From positions 2,613,001 through 2,677,000 of the forward strand of contig CM032815.1 in the NCBI GenBank assembly GCA_019155185.1: a stretch of 64,000 nucleotides of DNA, written 5' to 3'. The notes beneath the pieces were generated by a model. It saw nothing but the letters and a program-made list of their open reading frames with translations. It was not told the origin of the DNA and searched no databases. The DNA is from Beaufortia kweichowensis (taxonomy: Eukaryota > Chordata > Actinopteri > Cypriniformes > Gastromyzontidae). Shown here piece by piece: positions 35,291 through 46,920 of this stretch (its first letter is position 1; the number at the start of each line of letters is the position of its first letter). The position numbers and the translations under genes were made by a program.

Positions 35291-36380
35291 CTGAAATAGA
35301 AAGAAAAAGAGAGTCAGTACATCTGCTTCAGAACTAAGCAGGTGGGCTTCATCATCAAAGGTAGTGCAGCACTAATGAGAGCCCTGAAATGCATTCACTT
35401 CTCACAACGGCCACTGGATGGCACTGTGGCTCCATGCGTAAAACCGTCGCGCTGCACTTGAAACCGGATTGAACGCATTAACATCACTATGTTATTGTGC
35501 AAACATCCAACGTTGCAATTTACACAGAATTTAGGTAATGAAAGCCTATTTAAGTGACAGTGTGGTGTCAAAGGGGCATCGGCTAATTCAATCGGCTAAA
35601 CGGCAACAAAGACAGAAGCATTAGAGTCTATCATTAAAATCTAACCTGACTCTTCACTCAACGGGGAAAACAACACAAAAGCTATTTAAGAGTAAACTCA
35701 CTTATTAATAATTTGACAATGTTTAACAAACACAGCAGGGATGAGAAAAGCGGTTGGGGAGAGATGAACTTGTAATGGGACATTTTGTACATTATGCTCT
35801 CACTGATGCACAAGAATATTCTCTGGGAAAACAGTTCAATTCAATGACATTTCTGAGGTTTCTGCACATATGTAGCTATATTTATCTTGAGACAATTTAT
35901 ACTGACAAAGTAGCCGACGACAACCCTCTCAGATATTTGGTTGTTTTGGATACCTCTCAATCTATTCGTAGCTAAAAGATTGTATTTATCTGCATGTCAA
36001 TAAAAATGTTATGATATTTTTCTTATTAATACGGAAACAATAAATGAACTAATAACAGTATAATATAATATGCATTAAATCACAGACGTAATTTCTATAT
36101 ATTTTCTTATTGTGAATGACGTCAAGAGATGTCCACAAAACGACGCGAAAATGACCGCTTTATTCAAACCCCAGCCGACAACATCTGGCAACATTCACTG
36201 CAGACAATTTTCCACAACCATCCAAATCCCCTAATGACAAGAAAATAGCGCTCCAAAAGACAAAAGCCATCGCGTAATCCAATTAAATAGCTTATATTTC
36301 CCCTAAAACGTCGAATGCCTTTATCGACATATCAAATAATAATGGTCCTGAATATTTTCTTTGGTGGGAGATGCGGGTAC
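35291..36380 (-). other. auts2: auts2 intron upstream of V1
   Basis: No exon found. A CTCF-like word lies at 35411-35424. The distal end adjoins the CpG island region. Confidence 0.6.
35411..35424 (+). promoter_or_regulatory. CTCF-like motif
   Basis: CCACTGGATGGCAC on the + strand, about 120 bp beyond exon V1 and between it and the CpG island. It is in the opposite orientation to the word at 8654-8667. Confidence 0.4.
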
Positions 36381-36584
36381 CTTTTGATGTGGCGAGATTG
36401 GCACTGAGGAAAATAACAAGTCAAGAAATCACTTTGGCGGTTTGGTAAACACGGTCCCGTTTCACATTCTGCTTGTCAAACAACGTAATCCACAAACAGG
36501 CGAATTCCTCTCATTCCCTTTGAACGAATGACAGCCATGCAAAATAAAAAGCTTTTCCCAGAAAGAAAACATCCACCAGAAGAG
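36381..36584 (-). other. auts2: Possible alternative leader exon (3' end at 36381)
   Basis: On the - strand CATCAAAAG|GTACCC at 36381/36380 is a fair splice donor downstream of the CpG island. Joined to V1 the frame stays open back to a TGA but has no Met, so the leader would be untranslated and translation would begin in later exons. Purely hypothetical. Confidence 0.2.
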
Positions 36585-37065
36585 ACGCGAGGAGAGCTTA
36601 AAGCGAGAGAGGCTCTCGGACAAAGGCAGCCATGTGTCTCGTGCCGAGAGCGCGGAGAAGTGAAGAAATCCTTCAAAATGCCCTTCGAATGATGTTCGCG
36701 GCGTGTGAAATCCGCGCCAGTCGTCGCTTAACGGACGCTCCCGTGCGCTTTTGTGTCAGGAGCGCGCTCGACGAGAAACCATCCGCGCGAGCCTTTCTCC
36801 CGTGCGCTATAGGCGCTCGTGAGGAGCAAGAAATCCAACAAAGCGTACAGTATTTTCCTCCTATGGCCAGAATGGGTGGAGTAAAATATGCTAAAGACGT
36901 CGCTTCCTCGATGTATTCGCTGGTTTACGGTCGTGTCCTGTCGCTGGTTTCCGTGCACTGTCGGGGCGAGTGCTGCCTGTATCCGCGCGCTCCGTTGCGC
37001 GCACAAACTCTCATTCACCTAACTGCTCGTCTCTAGCGATCTCCCCTTGCGACCGGGTCCTCCCA
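36585..37065 (-). promoter_or_regulatory. auts2: CpG island, candidate internal auts2 promoter
   Basis: By eye, roughly 50 CpG dinucleotides in about 480 bp, against very few per kb in neighbouring intron; words such as agcgcgctcgacgag and atccgcgcgctccgttgcgc. It lies 1.3 kb upstream of V1. Mammalian AUTS2 is known to produce shorter 3' transcripts from internal start sites, and teleost auts2 paralogues are known to have several start sites, so an alternative promoter on the - strand is the simplest reading. A + strand or bidirectional non-coding promoter is possible. Confidence 0.6.
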
Positions 37066-38255
37066 CTTCCTGATTCAAACCTGACTTCATTCAGCTCCTA
37101 CCCCCTGCCTCTCTCTCCCTCTCCCTCTCTCTCTCAGACACACATATACACACACACCGCTCAGTGTGTTCTCCAGTCCAGCTTTGTCAGACAGACGGTG
37201 CACAAGTGTGTGCGACTGTTTGTGTGAATGGTGCTCAATGAGAGCTCTTGGCAGTGGAGTCCAAAAAGTGTGCAAACAGGAGACGGAGGGACCAGGAGAG
37301 AGAGAGATGGGGAGGAGGGAGCTGGGACAGAATGATATTCTTTCACTCTCTGGCCGAAGCGAAATGATGTCAGCTGTTAATGAATTTCCCAGTAGGGTAC
37401 AGCAACTGTGAAGGCGAGCAGGACAGAGACTCTCTTCATAAACAGCACACACCTCTCTAGTTCCCTCAGCTGCAGCCTTCATGCCAGGGCAGCTTTACCT
37501 CTTCACCATCGGTGCCGGGGTTGCTGATCCAGAGCTTCTAAGACTTCCTGAACAGCAGCTTTCAGCGTGATGCGAGACACTGAATAATTGGTTTGGCAAA
37601 GAGAGCTTGACTTCATTTTGTAAACATTTCCTCAGTGCAGCAGTTTAGGAAGTGTAGTGTAGATCACCTTAGAAAACGAGATAAGGTGGGTACTGCGCAT
37701 GGCTCCACTGCAGTGGTGAATTTGTGTGCATGTTATAGGACTAATGTAGCAGGATATTCAACACTGGGAAAAGAATTAACAGTGACTAAACTGATCAGCC
37801 ACGTCTGTGCCGATTATACGCTAAGACTGGTCCTAATTGTGTTTCCAAACCATGGTGTACTATTACCTCCTTCCCCCAGGGTCGGATGAAAAGCCTGAGG
37901 ATCTAATTCTACTAACCTCAGCCTACGGACACTCAAACCCAAACAACCAAGCAATCTTTAGATAATGTCGGACATTCCTAGAAAATCTCCCTAATCGGAC
38001 TGATTTGGGGTCCCGTGGTTTAGCAAACCAGTATTAACCCTCTGCGCTGCGGGTCAATGGATTAACAAGTGACTACCATTGCAGTGACCTCTGACCTTCA
38101 CTGCCCTCAACAGAAAAAGGGAATGAATTAGCCTATTGCTGCATGTTTATCTTCCTTCTCTATATCTTTCACTTGTTTTCTTTGAGCCAGAGGAAAACAT
38201 CATCCAACACTTTCAACACATGCCTCCATCAAACATTTAAAAACATCATGTAAAA

Positions 38256-38281
38256 TATATATATATATATATATATATATT
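38256..38281. repeat. (TA)n microsatellite
   Basis: Uninterrupted TA dinucleotide run of about 13 units. Confidence 0.9.
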
Positions 38282-39831
38282 ATGTGAAATGACCTACACA
38301 ATAAATGACTTTGAGAAACAACTTGTAACATTGTTTAACCAATACACAAACACTAGTTTTATCTGTAATTAACAAAGGCCTATGTATTATGTTATATCCT
38401 TCCTTTCAAATTAGAGGTTAACATTTACTATAATGTAATAGTTTATAATATATTCTGTTCTCCTTTTTCGCTAAGCCACAGTTTATTTTCGTTTGGGCTT
38501 GACGGTGGCAAAATTGGTTTGGCTATAAAAAAGTTCTTCCCGCGTTTTCATCTATATTTGATTAAATAGATATGATTACATTATGATTGCATATATGGAG
38601 CATGTCGGGGTTTGGATCGGGTGTACCGAAGCGGTCTGCATCCCAAAATCAGAGCTCGCTTTCCTAAATGCCTATCATCAGATTTGAGCGAAACCCCAAG
38701 CCTGTGATTACTGCTCTCCGCTCCACAATCAACGTCCGGATCTCTCAGCGCAGATTATTTTTAATTCAAATGAAACGCTGACAGACTACAGAGAGCAGAG
38801 TGGGAGAGAGAGAGGAAGAATGAACGGGAAGGAAAAGCAGCGAGAGAACATGTCGTAGAGCTGCCAAGAAACTAATTTGAAGTGGCAGTGGGGTATGGAA
38901 AAGCACTTGGTGAAGCCTGCCAGAAAAGTGGAATAGGAGATCAAACATTAATATCTGGAGTTATACTATGTATGCCAGTAATTGCTGTCTGTGCCTGTAA
39001 AATTCCACCTATAGACCATAAGCTGTTTCTGCTGTCGTTTTGTCATATTTTATTCCCTTTTTCTTCCTTGATCCTCAGCTTCAAAGTAACCAGAGTCGTA
39101 TTTTGCCTTTCCCCTTCATCCCACCCCTCGCTTTCCTTCTCTTCCCTGCTTTCTTTCCCACTCAAAACGCACGGTTTAATTTTACAGGAACTCTGTGCTA
39201 GATTGCAATCACAGGAGATCGGCGCTCTGTTATGGTCTCTGTGGCTATTACAGAAGCAATCTCTCATTCTCTCTCTCTCTCTCTTGCTCTCTTTTAAAAT
39301 ATTACCATGCATAAGTGTAACCTGAGGGGACTGGATATAACGTGTTAAATAGGGTAGCTCTGACCGGCCCTTGTCTGTAATCTTCTCTCTTGTACTCTAT
39401 GTGCTCCTTTCAGCCAGGGCCTTTGAGAGAGAGTGAGAGACACTCAAAGAGAGGTCCATTTCTAGTGACACTTAAAACTTCGTCAGTCAGGAGGGAACAC
39501 TGACCAGCTCATCTGGGAGGCCCTCCAGGATGGTATTAGTGCCATGTAAAACACCAGATCAACAATGCCAGCGCAAAGGAGGGGAGAGGGTTTTTGTGGG
39601 ACAAAAGAGATGGAGAGCGATCTGCTTTCTTCTCTTCTTTTCCACAAACAGAATTTCAGAGCGAGACGGCTCATCGGGTTCCATCCGTGGCTCCTGTCTG
39701 CAATCTGCTAAGCACAGGACTATACAGAGATCTGCTTGGGAGGAATTAAAAAGATGGTGTGTGTGTTTGCTCGAATATCAACACTTTTGTTAGGAATTTA
39801 GAATGAAGGGGTCCGTTTCAAGTATATCGAT

Positions 39832-39882
39832 TATTCATTTTAACAGGTATTTTAATCCAAAGTGACTTACAAATGAGAGAGG
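39832..39882 (+). repeat. Teleost dispersed-repeat fragment (LINE/SINE tail type)
   Basis: Contains attttaatccaaagtgactt followed by acaaatgagag, the well-known fish word usually seen as 'atccaaagcgacttacaaatgag'. Degenerate and short. Confidence 0.6.
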
Positions 39883-42626
39883 ATTTAGTATTTTGTCTTA
39901 ACAGACATAACTGGGAATAGATTCATTTGGAAAAAATGCCAATTTGGAGATATTTGTCTCAATAAATGTGTTTAGCAGTGTCACTATAAAAATGTAACAT
40001 TCTAAAAAACCCTAAATGCAAAACTTCACACAATCTTTCATCTTTCGCTCCGTTTTCAGGCAGCATTACAACACTTTTCTCCGCTGAGACTTATCTGTGT
40101 GAGACCGCTCGACACAGCGTATGACAGCTCCTCTAATCTCCCTCCGTCCCAAACACAGCACCCTGACAGTCTTCCTTCCTCAGATTCCTTACCATACATA
40201 TATTAATCTGTCATTCACACAGCACATAACAGCACGGGGGGATACGTACATGCACACAGCCTGGCGAAACACTCAAGTGACATGCAACACAAAAGTAAAC
40301 TTTTTATTATGCTAATTAAAGAATGTTATTTAATGACAGCAGGACACAAAATGGACATAGATTTAGATAGTTTATGCATGAGTAAGATATAGTCTACAAA
40401 TTCAATAACTAGTTGACTAGTATTTCAATTTTTCTTAAGTTTTGATTTTAGTTAGCAGGCTATGCATTAGCTGTTCACATAACTAAATCCTCTGGGGTTA
40501 AATTTTCAAAATTTTAACCCTTTTTGGTTAACAAAAATAATCAAAAATCAATTATTGAATCTGAAAATCAAATACATAAAACAAACTCAGTTGCTGTTCT
40601 AAACATAATCGGCCCCATCATTTTCTATGTAAATGCCCCATAAGACACAAATCTGATTTGTTAGATGAACCTGAAACTAGTCTAATCATTCAGTAATTCC
40701 TTAAGAACAATTAGTTATCAAGTCCTCAGTTATGTAATCCATCACAAATTTAGGAATTTGGCACATACCTAATATTAATATGAAAAAGACATTATAGCAA
40801 GGGAGATGTGTATCATACACACGGAGACATTAGGAATTTTAAAAGCAATCCATCCATTCAGACTAAATTATCTTTAGCTTCCGTGCTTTGTGATATGAAC
40901 CTCACATCGCGTATCATTTCACACAGGTCCAGGAAACACGGGCACTCAGCTTACCCAGCGGAAAAAGAGAGAGTGAGTGTGTGTAACTGAAGTATTATCA
41001 GTTTATCTAGATACTATCTGCCTCAGTCAAAAGGCGCTTTAGAGCAGGCAAATGGTATGCAGAGCACAATGTTCGACATTATCTCCATCTGGAAGCCCAT
41101 AATGACACGGGGCAGAGTAGAGCCAGTTGGCTGATAAGCCCAGGCGCAGGTCTAGTCCCTCCACCTCCCTCTCTCGCTTTCAAAACAAACTCGACAGGAA
41201 AATTGGTTTATCCCTCCTGTCTAAAACGCTCTGGTTACGCCCTTAATATGTTTTCGTCTGTCGCCCGCTCGACATTTCTTCAGTGGGAAGGAAAAGAGGA
41301 AAAGCAGAGGGCCCTTTTGGTCTAAATTACAGGCATGACTGAGAGCACAGGTCACTGTGCCAGGAGTCATTTCAGAGCAGTCAGTCATTCTGAGCGCAGC
41401 AGTCACACAAAACAGCCATAAAAATCAGCACAAAAACAAGCGCACGCATGAACGCAAAGAAAATAATGCGTTGAAGCCATTCCAAGATTCATTCATTGAA
41501 ATGATCTTGTGCCATATGGACATAATTAGGTTACATATAGCTTGAAAGTAATAAAGCGCATGAACACACACAAAACAAACAAGATTTTATGAGCACATTA
41601 TGATGTCATATTGTGCGCATGCCGTGCTATAACGTTAAACGGTAGAGTACGTATAAACACAAAATGTAATTCAGTGTCATAAAGGTATAATTTTGTAATT
41701 GGTTAGAGCTTGAAACACTCTTTGGTTTAATCTGGATTGTGTGTATTATGGTCTGGGTTTTATGGAATGCTGTCTAATGGGGCTGAAGATATCTAGGAAT
41801 AATAAAGAATAATGTCTTTTCAACATTGTTGCTCTATTATTAGAACAAGTAACTGTTTTGCTGCAGTTTGGTTTGTTGGTCAATTTCAGATATACCTGAA
41901 ATGTGGTAAAACGTGTGAGGTTTCTGTCTCATTGTGAGGTTCTTTTGACAGATCAGCCTTGGGAATTAAATCCAAGCATGCAGTACTGAGTGCAAATATG
42001 AAACCTAAAAACTGTAATTAGTTTTTGTTCATATTGTAGCACCTATTTACAGTTTTTCTAATTAATTTTTTATCTTATTTCATTCATTAATTTCAAGATT
42101 GCTTTTATTGAGAAAAATCTTTTATGTTTTAAAGTAGTAATGTCTATCCATATTACACAAGGGATACAAAAGAAAAGAGACTGCATAATAAAGGGATTAA
42201 TACAGACAGATAGACACACAGACACAGAAGGAGGGAAGCAGAGAGAGAAAACAGCCCGCTGTGACTTGAAAGAAAATCACAGCAGGAAAACGCAAAGAAA
42301 ATAACCGGGAAACGCTGCATCAAAATCTGTCTGACCTGCCATGGATCCCTAGTGCCCGCAGCGCTCTGGATGGCTGCAGAAACACACGCGGGCGGAGTAG
42401 GGGGTAAGGAAGAGCCAGGCCTTTAGAACGCCCTGTCAAGACCTCTCTGTCAGCCCCAGCGTGCAGAGAGACAGCTCGGCCCCTCCCCTATACTGCCCCA
42501 GCCAATTTACTCTGGGCTTCATAGGGCTGAAATGCTACAAAGTGGGAGTCTGATGACCAGCTCTCCGGGGATCAGAGATGTCCTCAAGACTTCAAACGAC
42601 AGCAGGCTGACAGGCAGCAAGGGAGG

Positions 42627-42629
<3 letters not shown>

Positions 42630-42667
<38 letters not shown>
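42630..42667. repeat. (CT)n microsatellite
   Basis: About 19 uninterrupted CT units. Confidence 0.9.
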
Positions 42668-42673
<6 letters not shown>

Positions 42674-44100
42674 CACTCCATGCCCCCGCTGGCCCTGGAG
42701 GGGTTTCTAATTGCGTTTCACAGGGACAGCCGAGCTAAATAAGGTCCTTGTTCTTTCTGTGGCTGCTAACCTGCTGAGGGGCAGAGAGACGGGGAGATCG
42801 TGAGGATATGTGCGACAGAAAGCTTTAACATGTCAGAAATCTTGAGAGCGAGCGAGACGGGGAGGAGCGAGGGTTCGATTTCCCTGCAGGTAACAGGAAC
42901 ATGGTGGAACGAATGCGAGAAATGATGATAGAGATTGAACAAAAAAGGGTATGATGGGTTTGGAAGTCTGGAATTGAAGCGGTTTTAACCCTTTGGTTGA
43001 CATGAGCACTTATGCATGTGTGTGTATATGTGTGCGTAATGCAATAGAGATGAGCTGGACGACAAGACTGTATATATTATACATTAGTTTATCCATGTGT
43101 GATTTAAAAAAAATGTTGACAAGAAACAAGTGAACTGCAGAAGTTGGCACTTCTAGTTAAAAAAGTTAAGTTCAATATGGGAGCATATTAGTTTATTATA
43201 AACAAATGTGGGATGTTTCTGGTTGCTAAGCAACAGCATAACTTATTCATTTTAATAAGGTATGTTCATAGCATCACAGGTGCGAATGTAACTGGCTTTT
43301 TTATAAGTTTAATTTCCAAAAACAAATATTTTGGTACATATACTATGATTTAATAATTTACTCATACCGCCCACCCCTACATCAAATCAGTGAAGATGAA
43401 AGTACAAACTATTGCAAGGTCTAAGGGCATGGGGGGGTGGTTGAAATGAGGTCCTACTTTGAAGCTCTATGGATGTAAATATTTCATGCTAGTCTCTGGC
43501 CCCTCCTCCCAGAGAGCTCCCGCCATGTTTGTGGCAAGCATGGCCTTTCATTATCTCCCCTTCAAAGTGGGCCGGCGCTCGGCAACAACGGCAAATCACA
43601 GCTTCGACTGCAATCTGCACTACTCTTATCTGTGACAGCATCTCATTAACCGCACATGGCAATTAAAACAATTACTGATAAGAGAGGTGTATCAGAGCCC
43701 ACAAATGCACAACAGATACAAGATGTCTGTGGTGATTAACACACGTTGTTATCAGGAGGAACGCTAATCACTGTCTTATCTCAAGTGTGCTGAGCTGCCT
43801 ACACATGCAGCCGTGCGCAGATGTGCAGACTGACAACGTGACACAACATATCACGGTTTATTAGGAAGCGCTGATTTACAGCAAATCAGTGCAAATGCAA
43901 ATAAAGTTTTCAAATCTGCAGTGTGTCAATTAAAGCTGGTTCCGTGGTGTTGTTCAGGATCTCAGTGTCTTACAATTGCTTACAAAACCAGTAAAAAAAA
44001 CAAGAGGCTGAGAGTTACAAATTCCGCATTTACCGCAGTACATTGACGTTACTGGCCCAAAACGGTGTGTTTTATACAATGGTGGAAACAGCAATATAGT
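42668..44100 (-). other. auts2: auts2 upstream intron, 42.7-44.1 kb
   Basis: No exon found. Includes the candidate regulatory block at 43500-43860. Confidence 0.5.
43500..43860. promoter_or_regulatory. Candidate enhancer with clustered GATA and homeodomain words
   Basis: Four WGATAR matches in about 150 bp (cttatct, tgataag, ttatcag, cttatct), homeodomain-type words (ctcattaacc, caattaaaacaatta, ggtgattaac, gctaatcac) and no repeats. Typical of a developmental element; function is inferred. Confidence 0.35.
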
Positions 44101-44108
44101 AGATAGCT

Positions 44109-44131
44109 ATAATAATAATAACAATAATAAC

Positions 44132-44171
<40 letters not shown>

Positions 44172-44260
44172 GGTAAAATAAAAATAACATTATTATTATT
44201 AATCATAATAACAATTATTATTGTTATTATTATGATTATTATTGTTATTATTATCATGTA
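44109..44260. repeat. AAT/ATT trinucleotide array with fold-back structure
   Basis: The left half is (AAT)n with AAC interruptions and the right half is (ATT)n with GTT interruptions, in inverse arrangement around aggtaaaataaaaataac, so the two arms are complementary over about 60 bp. Confidence 0.85.
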
Positions 44261-46640
44261 GATAAATGTATTTGCACATTACGAACATTGAAGAGCTGTT
44301 GGTACACAAAAACGCCAGTTTAAATAAATAAATGAAATTATTAATCATGTTGAATCTCTACCACAGAAGCTCATTCACAGTGTATTTATGCTCAATCACC
44401 TGTGCGGTCCTGCCATACTGATGCATACAGTAGATTTCCAGAGCGCTGTAGTACACACTGTATGTGCTCTTATAAGGCCCGTCTGTCTGCCTGTAATAGA
44501 GATGCCTTTGAGACGGGTTGCACTGAACCCCCGGCAGTGGAATTCCTCTCGTTCTCGGCACACTTACGAGCTAAATGCGCACTTTGTAAAGCCTCAACCC
44601 CGAGAGGAAAGAACACACCGCGTTCACAGTACAGCGCAGTTAGTCACACACACGTGTCTGAGGGGGTGTTGATTTGTTTTTATATAGATTTTGTTCAGCT
44701 TTGAACGGGTGAGAACATCTGTGAATGTTTGGTGTACATGTGTGTGATCGTGTGTAAAGGTGTTAATGTATGTGCATGACATTAATGTATGTGTGTAATT
44801 TGTGGGGTGCATGTGTATGTATGAACGTGTGAAGTAGGTAAGTTTCCTGTTTTTGTCTGTGTTAATGTACGTGAAATGTAGCGTTGTGTGAGTTTACACT
44901 GTGCGAGCTAGTGTTTGTGTGTGTGTCAATGCTTAAACCCATCATCAGTGGCCGTCTCAGCTCGGCTTAGCCTGACCTCTGTTGAATAACACAACATTAC
45001 TAAAACACAGCAGTGAAGACTGTAAGAGGATTTACCTATGAAAACTACAGACTTTGGCTTATCACGCACAATGATCTTACCAAACAATCTTTAGAGAAGC
45101 TTGATGTAAAACACATTTAAATAAAGGGAAACAGTTTTAGTACCCTGATACAGATGCTTTAGGATGCTTGTAAAGAAACCGCTGGGACACTAAAAATAAA
45201 AAGATGCCCTGTATATTTTCAAATGTAAAAGCTTAATGTCTGAGTACAAATGCATCTAACAACGTGTTCGAGCATCAGGAGGCAGATGGAGGCTCATAAA
45301 GCAAACATAATCTGTGCCAGAATAAAGCTGTTCTCCTCCAGGTGCAGAGACACATCTCTACTGAGAGCTACAACCAAATGGAACCTCAAAACACGAGCCC
45401 TGCGGCATTTATCATATCAGAGGAAGTGACATTCACGGTTGTGAGGTCTCGGAGGGCGAGTCTGTTACTGCTACACCCAATGAATTCAAACAAGTTCAGC
45501 AACATCAAGGAAATCTGGCTTTGTTGATTAGCTGAGGTTGCTAAAGCAATTATCACTGTTACTTTTGTTCATACCTTCAGTCAGGGCATCAAATCTAATA
45601 TAACAATCTAGTACACCCTAGCAACCAGCACTACACTACAGTCATATGACCTTAGGAAAAAACCTTCAGATATCTGATAAATAAGTGAAGAAATATCTTT
45701 CATAAATTGACATTTTTGTCAAGTCAAGCATAAGGTCGTATAAAAATCCTTCTTCAAAAACAACATCTAAACCTCCTATTACATAATGAGTTCATATTAA
45801 AGAAAAATGTATGCAATTTAAAATGTTAAAAGAAAAACAACTACAATAATATTTCTGCTATGTATCACAACAAAGATGCTCTGTCTGTCTCACACACACA
45901 CACACACACAGCGTCGCTTATCCTCGCGGGTCCCGCGGTGGGAACCGTGGTGTCAAAACAACATTGTCGTTTTTCCTCACTTTTCTGTGGTGTTGTTTTG
46001 TTCGGCTGGCCGTGTCTGATTCCCCGCGCCCCATCCTGATGCATTTTTCAGGAGTTACGCTGCAAACATTGTGTTCCTACACATCAAAAAGACTATTTAG
46101 AACCCCCAGGATTAACAGCTCTTGTTAAATCGAAGGTTACACTTGGCACGGCCATAAAAAATTGAGCAGCTAACTTTATTAACCAGGCTGAGCGGCGTGA
46201 ACTGCATTTAAAGATAACACGCTTTCTTTTAGCATTACAAATTCATACACAAGGTCTGCTGGTGAAACGCAAAAACACTGGGATATAGAAGCTCACGAGG
46301 GTAGAGACATGAATTCAACACGCTTTTTTTGCGTCTGTCTCACCCGGCTTGAAACATCGATTTACCCCTGTAGCGTCGATACGTCTTCACTCGCAAAACA
46401 CCCAAAACAAACTCTCCCACCACAGAGAGTGATTACCCAATCACTGCCTCTAACAAATACTGAACAAGGGTCTCAGGATGCTGAGAACGCACCCTTAATA
46501 GATTATATTTACACACTAACTAAAAGCATGAAAAGCCTGAAAAGCCTGAAAGCATGTGAAAGTGAGATTTGAAGAAATAATTTTATTAACGACACTACAA
46601 TGACTATAAATCACAAATTTTGTGTTATTGTGGCATATAT
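44261..46640 (-). other. auts2: auts2 upstream intron, 44.3-46.6 kb
   Basis: No exon found. A CA run lies at about 45892-45910. 45911-46250 is GC-enriched, with a CGCGGG-T-CCCGCG palindrome and words like ctttattaaccaggctg, and may be a conserved element. Confidence 0.45.
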
Positions 46641-46920
46641 TCTTGCTAAATTATTTTTCATGTCTTTTTATGCCTTTTATATAATGTTCCTGTTTCTATA
46701 TAATTATTAATTTTTTCTACGTCATGTGTTTGTGCTATGATGTTTTCTGCAAAGCTGCTTTGCAACAATGTACATCGTGAGAAGCACTTTGGAAAAAAAT
46801 AATTATTAAAAAATTTGATTAAACAGATTAAAAAAACTGTATAAATACCGGATAGGTTTGCCAGAATTTTTAATAAAAAACACAAGTGGATAAAAGTGTC
46901 GGCTAAATGACTAAGTGAAG
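46640..46920 (+). repeat. Non-LTR retrotransposon 3'-tail remnants
   Basis: Two fish repeat-tail words in tandem: caaagctgctttgcaacaat followed by gtacatcgtgagaagcac near 46751-46790, and ggataaaagtgtcggctaaa followed by tgactaagtg near 46888-46917. Both match common LINE-derived 3' tails of teleosts. No reverse-transcriptase frame is seen. Confidence 0.6.

Larger units (their letters stand above)
37066..42629 (-). other. auts2: auts2 upstream intron, 37.1-42.6 kb
   Basis: No exon found. Contains a (TA)n run at 38256-38281, a LINE-tail fragment at 39832-39882, and CT-rich tracts at 37110-37140 and 39267-39292. An open frame at 38882-39325 is pyrimidine-driven and unconvincing. Confidence 0.5.

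Noticed and set aside
36632..37036. 134-codon frame in the CpG island as a new gene
   Set aside because: CpG-rich sequence is poor in stop codons, so a long frame is expected by chance; the opposite strand is also open (36728-37018).
38882..39325. 147-codon + frame
   Set aside because: Driven by CT-rich sequence (Ser/Leu/Phe-rich product) with no family resemblance.
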